A stretch of DNA of 19,613 bases. Origin: Saprospiraceae bacterium. Its GTDB lineage: Bacteria > Bacteroidota > Bacteroidia > Chitinophagales > Saprospiraceae. Positions within the stretch are counted from its first letter, which is position 1. Every line of letters starts with the position of its first letter. Of this stretch, positions 10,227-16,790 are shown piece by piece. Below the pieces are notes generated by a model. The model saw only the letters and a program-made list of their open reading frames with translations. It was not told the origin of the DNA and made no database searches. The stretch lies in NCBI GenBank assembly GCA_016717145.1, contig JADKGD010000026.1, positions 1 through 19,613 on the forward strand, read 5' to 3'. Position numbers and translations under genes: made by a program.

Positions 10227-11671
10227 ATGAAAAGTATCATACAAATTATTTTTTGTTTTTTTTTGATAAGTGATATTAATGCCCAACATCTATATTATAA
10301 AACCCTTGGACTGGATTCCAATGAGGCAGCATATCAACTTGTGGAATATAAAGGAAGGTTTTTTGTAGCAATTTCTTCTATTTGTAATTTTACAGTTGAA
10401 TGTACAACAGTGATAGAAATAGATGATGAAGCCAATGTAATCTGGCGCAAAAATCTGCCATTTCTGGATGTATCCATTAAGACAATGCTAATAGAAAATG
10501 ATACCATAACGCTTATGGGTAACAATCTTCAGAGTGACAAATTTGTCTTGCATCAAATGAACATAGATGATGGAGATAGCCTTTCCACCTATTTTATTGA
10601 TCATCCTACGATCAAATTTACAAACATGTCTGCTTTGTCTGTCATTAAATACAATAATAATCTTGTTTTAGCAGGAGCAGGCCGCAGGAATGATAGTGTA
10701 TCATCTTTATTGTATATTGTGACACTAAAGGTATGGTGGATTACTTATCATAACTGAAACTACAAAATTTATATCACTTTTATGGGATACTACATAGGTC
10801 AGGATGGTCTATATACCGCATTTTATTACCTTGATGAATATACTTATAAAATTAATTATCGTAAGCTTGTAAAATATGATTCCAATTTTAATACGGTCTG
10901 GTCTTACACTTCTGATAGTTTGATAAGAAATGAATCCTACATCAAAGGATGTGAGCTTTTGGATGGTCGAATAGCTTTTGTTTATGGTCACCCCAAGTTG
11001 AGTAGCGGTCTTAATTCCGTCAGGTGTGTTAATCTTGATAGTACTATTAGCTGGCAATATGACTGGAAAAGTACGGCAACATGGAAACGCAAGATTAGAC
11101 GGCTAAAAGTTTTAAGAAATGGCGACATTCTCGGATGTGGGGAGTATGCTGCTACGGTTGGTAATTTTAGGGTAGATGGCTCCGGCTTTATGTTCAGATT
11201 AGATTCGGATGGCAAGTTGCTGTGGGAGCATGCATATGTAGAAGTTGCACCTGATGGTGAAGACAAGGAGGTAATCTATGGGACTTTCAAGAGCTGTCGG
11301 ATGGTAGAATCCTTGCAGTAGGGTATGTCCGAAATAAAAATTGGGATGTGCTATTCATAAGAACTGGCGCAGATGGCTGTATCATACCTAATGAATGTAA
11401 TGAAGTCAGCGTGCTTACGGAGACTACTATACCGGATTATATTGAAGATATCATCATAAGTCCCAATCCAGCGTCGGTCTATGTCACAGTGCAGTCCACT
11501 GAGCCAGTGACAGCTGCCATCATAAGTATGACGGGTCGAAGACTTACACAGTCAGTTGTATTTGATAGCAGGCAGACAATAGATGTTTCAGGTCTTCCGT
11601 CTGGCTTATATTTTATCAAAACCAGGACTAAAGCAGGGAAGGAACGAGTATCCAAGATCATAAAACAATGA
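10227..11671 (+). CDS. Secreted beta-propeller-like T9SS cargo, tandem copy 1, frameshifted
   Basis: First member of a tandem paralog pair. ATG 10227 starts a signal peptide ending DINAQ. The mature part carries Trp-centred strand repeats suggesting a propeller (NVIWRKNLPF, TVWSYTSDS, ISWQYDWKS, LLWEHAYVE). It ends in a T9SS type A tail: ISPNPASVYVTVQS, SGLPSGLYFIKT, KERVSKIIKQ. Against the intact copy 2 it has three one-base deletions between about 10728 and 10790, which together restore the frame, and one lost G at about 11266-11269 in AAGGAGG (AAGGGAGG in copy 2). Adding four bases gives 482 residues, against 487 in copy 2. Function unknown; probably exported and surface-attached. Copy 2 starts 4 bp after its stop. 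Confidence 0.78.
10871..11268 (+). repeat. Near-identical 398-bp direct repeat, copy 1 side
   Basis: This stretch aligns without gaps to 12323-12720 (offset 1452) with only 3 mismatches that I can count. The flanking upstream parts of the two genes differ in roughly a fifth of residues, and the 3' sorting tails are unrelated. This points to recent gene conversion or recombination. Confidence 0.85.
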
Positions 11672-11675
11672 TGAT

Positions 11676-13139
11676 ATGAAAAGTATCATATGTTTCGTTT
11701 TTTGGATTTCTTTGATTAGTGGTATTAAAGCCCAACATCTTTTTTACAAAACCCTTGACTTGGAAGCCAATGAGGCAGTATATCAACTTGTAGAATATAA
11801 AGGAAGGTTTTTTGTATCAATTACTACTGTCTGTAATTTCACAAATGAATGTGCTACGGTAATGGAAATAGACGATCAAGCCAATATAATTTGGAGTAAA
11901 AATTTGCCATTTCTGGACGTGTCCAGTAAAACAATGCTAATAGAAAATGATACCATCACGGTCACGGGTAACAACCTTCACAATGACAAATTTGTCTTGC
12001 ATCAAATGAACATAGATGGCGGTGATAGTTTGTCGACCTATTTTATTGAACACCCTACGATCAAATTTACAAACATGTTTGTTCAGTCTATTAATAGGTA
12101 CAATAATAATTTTGTTTTAGCAGGAGCAGGCCGGAGGAATGATAGTGTATCATCTTTATTGTATATTGTGAGACCTAAAGGTATGCTGGATTCACTTATC
12201 ATAACTGAGACTACTAAATTTATATCACTTATATGGGATGCCTACATAGGTCGTGATGGTCTATATACTGCATTTTATTACCTTGATGAATATACTTATA
12301 AAATTAATTATCGTAAGGTTGTAAAATATGATTCCAATTTTAATACGGTCTGGTCTTACACTTCTGATAGTTTGATAAGAAATGAATCCTACATCAAAGG
12401 ATGTGAGCTTTTGGATGGTCGAATAGCTTTTGTTTATGGTCACCCCAAGTTGAGTAGCGGTCTTAATTCCGTCAGGTGTGTTAATCTTGATAGTACTATT
12501 AGCTGGCAATATGACTGGAAAAGTACGGCAACATGGAAACGCAAGATTAGACGGCTAAAAGTTTTAAGAAATGGCGACATTCTCGGAAGTGGGGAGTATG
12601 CTGCTACTGTTGGTAGTTTTAGGGTAGATGGCTCCGGCTTTATGTTCAGATTAGATTCGGATGGCAAGTTGCTGTGGGAGCATGCATATGTAGAAGTTGC
12701 ACCTGATGGTGAAGACAAGGGAGGTAATCTATGGGACTTTCAGGAACTTTCCGACGGCAGTATCCTTGCTGTAGGCTTTGTATGGAATAAAGATTGGGAC
12801 CTATTGTTTATTAGGACAGGAGCAGATGGATGTATCATACAAAACAACTGTTATGAAGTCAGCGTACTCACGGAGACTACTATACCGGAATACATCGAAG
12901 ATATGATCATCATCCCCAATCCCGGCTTTGATCAGATCAACATTTCCTTATCCGATGATATGGCATTGCCGATAAGATATGAACTGAATAGCATCAGTGG
13001 GCAGCGTATAGAAATAGGAAACCATTCCGGTGGTAGTACATTGACCATCAGTGCATCAAAGCTGGATGCAGGTATGTACTTCATCACACTAATGGTCAGG
13101 GCAGCAAAGATATGGACCGGTAAATGGGTGAAGGAATAA
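11676..13139 (+). CDS. Secreted beta-propeller-like T9SS cargo, tandem copy 2, intact
   Basis: An uninterrupted 487-residue gene and the reference for copy 1. Signal peptide is MKSIICFVFWISLISGIKAQ. The mature region has Trp-containing repeats about every 50-100 residues (NIIWSKNLPF, LIWDAYIGRDG, TVWSYTSDS, ISWQYDWKS, LLWEHAYVE), then GGNLWDFQELSDGSILAVGF, a blade-like motif seen in delta-60/propeller proteins. The C-terminus is a T9SS type A tail: IIPNPGFDQINISLS, SGQRIEIG, LDAGMYFITLMV, WTGKWVKE. The tail differs in sequence from that of copy 1. It should be exported through the outer membrane by T9SS. Its cellular task is unknown. It is the last gene of the plus-strand secreted block. Confidence 0.88.
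   Translation: MKSIICFVFWISLISGIKAQHLFYKTLDLEANEAVYQLVEYKGRFFVSITTVCNFTNECATVMEIDDQANIIWSKNLPFLDVSSKTMLIENDTITVTGNNLHNDKFVLHQMNIDGGDSLSTYFIEHPTIKFTNMFVQSINRYNNNFVLAGAGRRNDSVSSLLYIVRPKGMLDSLIITETTKFISLIWDAYIGRDGLYTAFYYLDEYTYKINYRKVVKYDSNFNTVWSYTSDSLIRNESYIKGCELLDGRIAFVYGHPKLSSGLNSVRCVNLDSTISWQYDWKSTATWKRKIRRLKVLRNGDILGSGEYAATVGSFRVDGSGFMFRLDSDGKLLWEHAYVEVAPDGEDKGGNLWDFQELSDGSILAVGFVWNKDWDLLFIRTGADGCIIQNNCYEVSVLTETTIPEYIEDMIIIPNPGFDQINISLSDDMALPIRYELNSISGQRIEIGNHSGGSTLTISASKLDAGMYFITLMVRAAKIWTGKWVKE
12323..12720 (+). repeat. Near-identical 398-bp direct repeat, copy 2 side
   Basis: Partner of 10871-11268; see that entry. The differences are single substitutions near 12588, 12608 and 12614. Confidence 0.85.
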
Positions 13140-13184
13140 AGTGGGACCAAGAACGTAGAATGATATGTACAAATTGAACAACGG

Positions 13185-13281
13185 ACAATTCGAATGAAGA
13201 TTGCTATGACAATTTGTCCAAGTGTTGCTACGCACTCCTCGGTCAAATCGTCAACAAAGCGCGATGCGCTCCCCTCCAGGG
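13185..13281. repeat. Intergenic repeat unit, left copy, with hairpin
   Basis: About 97 bp that recurs in diverged form at 14873-14970. The shared core includes gctatgac, gttgctacgc and ggtcaaatcg. The arms gacaatttg (13208-13216) and caaatcgtc (13244-13252) are complementary apart from one position, so the unit can form a stem-loop. It ends in the small palindrome ccctccaggg, where the IS has inserted. The remaining spacer from 13140 shows nothing else. Confidence 0.6.
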
Positions 13282-13330
13282 CATATGCGTCAACTTATAA
13301 AATTTATATATATAATTATTTAATATAAAA

Positions 13331-13380
13331 AGAACCTGTTTATATTTGCTTTAGATATTAATAAACATAAAACAGGTTCT
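13331..13380. promoter_or_regulatory. Inverted repeat just before the transposase start
   Basis: agaacctgttt (13331-13341) and aaacaggttct (13370-13380) form a perfect 11-bp stem with a 28-base loop, ending 4 bases before ATG 13385. Placed like this it could block translation of read-through transcripts entering from outside the IS, a control known for other elements. That role is inferred. Confidence 0.55.
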
Positions 13381-13384
13381 CAAA

Positions 13385-14713
13385 ATGTTAGACAAAAATA
13401 ATCAATTTTTCGATTCCGAAAAGATTTTATCGATTGCTTTTGAAACAGAATTCATCAAACGCAGTAATTATAAGATCAACCCTTGTCTTTTATTGACTTC
13501 ATTTATAATTGTTCTGGCTAAAGGATCATATTCATTAAGGGAATGGGCGTTAAAATATAGTACTTTTAGCGAAACCATTATATCTTTTCAAGCGATACAT
13601 AAAAAGTTATCCATCAGATGCCTTTCGTTTTTAGAAGGAGTTGTTCAATATGTTTTGTCGAATGCAATTTTTCACAATACAAGGTATAACCACGCTATTT
13701 TTGACAATTTTAATCGTGTCATCATCGAAGACAGTACATGTATTAAATTATGTAACGCATTGTTTGAAAGTTTTTCAGGAAATAGCAATGGCCTTGTTAA
13801 AAAGACCATGTCAAGAATTCAGTTTACTTTCGATTTAAAAGGTGGTCAATGGTTAAACGGTAAGTTAGGAACGTATAAAGTGACAGATAATACTTTTTCT
13901 ACTGACATTCAAGATCGGGTAGAAAAGGGAGATTTAGTTTTAAGAGATTTGGGGTATTGGAATCTTTCAGCATTTCGGTATTTTGTTGAGAATGAAATAT
14001 TTTTTATCTAAACTAAAGGTTGGCACAGCAATATTCAACGTGGATGGGGCAATTTAGATATTCAAAATGTATTAAAATCATATGACAAACAAGGTGTTAA
14101 CCAGTTAGATATGCAAGTACTTATTGGGGTGCTTAAGGTGCCGGTAAGAATAGTTGGTTACAAACTTGATAGCCTACAGGCACAAAAGAAACTAAGTGCG
14201 TCTAAAAAGAGTCGCCATAAAAATCAACCTTTATCAAAGTTGGCAATGTACCTTACCTCATGGAACATATTTATAACTAATATCGAAGCAGAAGGTTTTG
14301 AACTGACCAAGATAATAGACATCTATAAGCTAAGGTGGTATATAGAGATGCTTTTCAAAAATTGGAAATCAAATTTTAATTTTGAAAAGGTGGTTTCAGC
14401 TTCAAAAGGTCCGGACCCGCTTAAACCTGAAATAATGATGTATCTGAGTTTGATTTTTATGGGGCCTTTTTTTCAACCCAGTTATAATATTTTTAATGAA
14501 ATTTTACTTACAAAATCAAAGGTGATATTGAGTCCATTTAAATTTGCCACGAGATTTAAAGAAAAAATAGTCGAATATTTAAAACACATCATACTCAACA
14601 TTAATATGACGTTTATAAAGGAAGAAGTACTGAAATTGCAAAAGTATTGTTGCTATGAAAATAGAAACGACAGGAAAAATATGGGACAATTAATTTATAA
14701 CATATCTCCTTAG
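13385..14713 (+). pseudogene. IS4-family DDE transposase, disrupted by paired frameshifts
   Basis: Cuts and rejoins the element's DNA ends. ATG 13385 opens 208 codons. The first catalytic Asp lies in VIIEDSTCIKL and the second in LVLRDLGYWN. The frame then meets TAA at 14009-14011. An extra T in the run 14000-14005 explains this: the shifted frame reads FLSKLKVGTAIFNVDGA until about 14052, where a lost base returns it to the first frame. The second part runs to 14713 and carries YKLRWYIEMLFKNWK, the IS4 signature Y-(2)-R-(3)-E-(6)-K with the catalytic Glu. About 443 codons in total, a normal size. All three acidic residues are present, so the element is either recently inactivated or intact with sequencing errors. 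Confidence 0.85.
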
Positions 14714-14736
14714 GGTTGACGCATATGCCTCCAGGG

Positions 14737-15083
14737 TCAGGGGTAAGAAGAGCAAAGAGAAAGCCAGTCTCGACCCTAAATCCCTAAAGGGACTTTCGAC
14801 CCAGCTCAATAAACAATAAAGAATAGCACTCCTCTTCAGGGGTCGGGGGTAGCGTAGGCAAAATGAACAAATTACTTCGAACGATGAATGCTATGACGAT
14901 TTGCTCAAGGGTTGCTACGCGCTCTTAGGTCAAATCGACTACTAATCGGGTTGTACTCCCTTTTAGGGCCGGGACCAGCGCGGCTAAAAGTGTATTGATC
15001 AAGGATTAGTAGGTAGTGAAGATAAGGCAATGAACGTGGAATGATTTGAGCGTTAAAGCATTTTCCCTTCTTTATGGGTGGTT
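14737..15083. repeat. Gene-free mosaic of short palindromic repeats
   Basis: No protein-like frame. It holds several GC-rich miniature palindromes: tccctaaaggga (14781-14792), the ctcttcaggggtcggggg motif near 14832-14849, and cccttttaggg (14958-14968). It also holds the second copy of the intergenic repeat unit at 14873-14970. These are the same kind of motif as the sequence hit by the IS and the motif near 16612. The rest, up to the helicase stop at 15084, shows nothing recognisable. Confidence 0.55.
14873..14970. repeat. Intergenic repeat unit, right copy, with hairpin
   Basis: Diverged copy of 13185-13281, sharing gctatgac, gttgctacgc and ggtcaaatcg in the same order and spacing. Arms gacgatttg (14895-14903) and caaatcgac (14931-14939) pair with one mismatch, and the unit ends in the palindrome cccttttaggg. 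The two copies flank the IS but are older than it, because the IS has its own target duplication inside the left unit's end. Confidence 0.6.
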
Positions 15084-16418
15084 TTATCCTATTTTTCTTT
15101 TGACCTCTGGTCTTTTTTTGCCGTACTTAGCCATCATTTTGTCCGTATGCCTTACCTTGATGTTGACCTTTTTATTTCTTGCCTTCTTTTCCTGAAAAGC
15201 ACTGCTGTCATCCTTGACCTTAGGTAATTTACCCAGGATGTTTTTCATTTGAATTTTGGGAATTTCAGCATCCGTTAATTCCGTCGAGATCACCAGACTC
15301 TCAGGAAGTTCTGTAATGGGAACAATAAACTTCATTAAGTCCTGGATGTCATCGAGATAGTCGAGTTCCAGATCGGATACGAGTGAAATAGATTCTCCTT
15401 TTTTATCAGCCCGTCCGGTCCGACCGATGCGATGTACATAGTTTTGGGGTTCGTCGGGAAGGTCAAAATTAATAACATGTGAAACATCTTCAATATCGAG
15501 TCCACGTGCAATAATATCTGTTGCGATGAGCATTCTGAAGCTGCCATCCTGAAACTTGTTTACAGCGTTAAATCTGAAATTCTGATCCTTATTGGAATGT
15601 ATTACGCCTGTTTTGTCCGGATATTTTTCAGAAATATTTGCATATAATTCATCAGCCAATGCTTTTGTAGACACAAAAATAAGGATTTTTGTCATGTCCG
15701 CTCTAGTAGCCAAAAGCAATTCCAGGAGATTTACTTTTGTATTGAAGTTGGGTACTCTGTACAAAACCTGATTAATATTTGTCAGTGGCGAACCGGATGG
15801 TGCTGCTTCTATTTTTTCAGGACTGTTGAAATATTCACTGATGAGCATTTCCACATCTTCTGTAATAGTCGCTGAAAACATCAGATTCTGTCTTTTCTCA
15901 GGCAATAATTCCATGATGTGTTTCAGTTGAGACCGAAATCCCAGATTAAGCATTTCGTCCACTTCATCTATGACCAATTTTTTTATGATCTTAAGATTTA
16001 AAGCACCATGATACCCAAGATCAAGCAATCTGCCTGGCGTGCCGACCAGAATATCAAGGCCCTCTGCAATTTCTGCTGCCTGTGTATTTAAGTTGGTACC
16101 TCCATATACACCCCTAACAACTGCACTGGTATACTTTGTCAATTCCTCCACCTGTCCGACAACCTGAACTACCAGTTCGCGTGTAGGAACAATAATGAGA
16201 ATCTGTGGATGCCTCAACTTGCTAAAGGTCCACATTTTGAGCAATGGCAGGAGATAAGCAATGGTTTTGCCGGTACCCGTCTGGGCAATGCCCTGTACAT
16301 CCCGACCTGACATGATCACTGAAAATGCCTTTGCCTGGATGGTCGTTGGTTTGGTATAACCGGCATCATCCAGTGCATTCCATAACGGGTTGCTAAGGTT
16401 AAGATCTCTGAAAGTCAT
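15084..16418 (-). CDS. DEAD-box ATP-dependent RNA helicase, motif II DEVD
   Basis: Unwinds RNA duplexes using ATP, in ribosome assembly or mRNA turnover. The frame is intact at 444 residues from ATG 16418. An upstream TTG at 16445 would add nine residues, but the ATG directly before TFRDLNLS is the usual start. Ordered motifs: Q motif GYTKPTTIQ, motif I AQTGTGKT, Ia PTRELVVQ, Ib TPGRL, II DEVD in LVIDEVDEMLNLGF, III SAT, IV LIFVST, V ATDIIARGLDI, VI HRIGRTGR. The basic tail (KKARNKKVNIKV ... KKRPEVKRKIG) is an RNA-binding extension common in bacterial members. Motif II has Val (GTG) where Ala is standard, so DEAD is DEVD. It stands alone on the minus strand and, unlike its neighbours, has no frameshift. 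Confidence 0.95.
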   Translation of the reverse strand: MTFRDLNLSNPLWNALDDAGYTKPTTIQAKAFSVIMSGRDVQGIAQTGTGKTIAYLLPLLKMWTFSKLRHPQILIIVPTRELVVQVVGQVEELTKYTSAVVRGVYGGTNLNTQAAEIAEGLDILVGTPGRLLDLGYHGALNLKIIKKLVIDEVDEMLNLGFRSQLKHIMELLPEKRQNLMFSATITEDVEMLISEYFNSPEKIEAAPSGSPLTNINQVLYRVPNFNTKVNLLELLLATRADMTKILIFVSTKALADELYANISEKYPDKTGVIHSNKDQNFRFNAVNKFQDGSFRMLIATDIIARGLDIEDVSHVINFDLPDEPQNYVHRIGRTGRADKKGESISLVSDLELDYLDDIQDLMKFIVPITELPESLVISTELTDAEIPKIQMKNILGKLPKVKDDSSAFQEKKARNKKVNIKVRHTDKMMAKYGKKRPEVKRKIG

Positions 16419-16790
16419 ATTTTTTAATAAACAAATAAGGACCAAAGGTAGTCATTTTGAACGAAGAACTAAGAACGAAGAACGATGAAGTATGAATATA
16501 ATATTACACAAATAATTAAAGGCCTCACTATCCCTGCCAGACTCCAGGGGCATGCGGGCTCATTCCTTATAAGGGACGCCCCAGGAAAACCTCCTATCAG
16601 AGGGCTGATCTCCCCTTCAGGGGCGGGGGTAAATAGAGGAAATAATCCATCCAAACAAATTCTAAAAAGTATGTTTAACTCGTCTTCATAATTTTCCTTA
16701 AAGAAGTGCAATATATTATACGCATAACGATGAATGATTTGATGATGATGAATTATGACATGCAATCCATTATCAAGTCTTAAAAAGACC
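16419..16790. other. Intergenic region between helicase and regulator
   Basis: No convincing gene. 16461-16485 has an imperfect GAACGAAGAA-type short repeat. 16521-16630 is a GC-rich hairpin cluster listed separately. The rest is AT-rich and should contain the helicase promoter on the minus strand, although I could not place one. The open frames in both directions here lack protein-like composition. Confidence 0.5.
16521..16630. repeat. GC-rich multi-hairpin intergenic segment
   Basis: A GC-rich island in AT-rich DNA, made of nested palindromes. ccaggggc (about 16553) and gccccagg (about 16578) can pair around the perfect palindrome ccttataagg (16565-16574). atcag-aggg-ctgat forms a tight hairpin at 16596-16609. 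ccccttcagggg lies at 16612-16623, followed by cggggg. It may be an intergenic repeat or a structured RNA upstream of the helicase on the minus strand. I cannot assign a known RNA family. Confidence 0.45.

Larger units (their letters stand above)
13282..14727 (+). mobile_element. IS4-family insertion sequence, 1446 bp, with TIRs and 9-bp target duplication
   Basis: Terminal inverted repeats CATATGCGTCAAC (13282-13294) and complement (14715-14727) enclose one transposase gene. CCTCCAGGG is repeated directly outside both ends (13273-13281 and 14728-14736), which fits a 9-bp target-site duplication. The TIR could be counted as 15 bp (GGCATATGCGTCAAC), at the expense of the duplication. Length and layout fit IS4-group elements. 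The intact duplication suggests a fairly recent insertion. Confidence 0.88.

Noticed and set aside
10809..11266. Two antisense open frames, repeated at 12261-12718
   Set aside because: They occur in both paralogs only because the sense sequence is duplicated there. Sense frames carry the signal peptide and T9SS tail; the antisense ones have no start context or motif.
12932..13246. Minus-strand frame containing TEECVATLGQIV
   Set aside because: It is built from the antisense of the paralog 2 tail plus the intergenic repeat unit; the peptide-like part is the repeat itself.
13641..13838. Alternative-frame ORF inside the transposase
   Set aside because: Overlaps the part that carries the first catalytic Asp motif; a shadow of the real frame.
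13140..15083. CRISPR array
   Set aside because: The repeats here are only two diverged 97-bp units and scattered short palindromes, with no regular repeat-spacer pattern and no cas genes.
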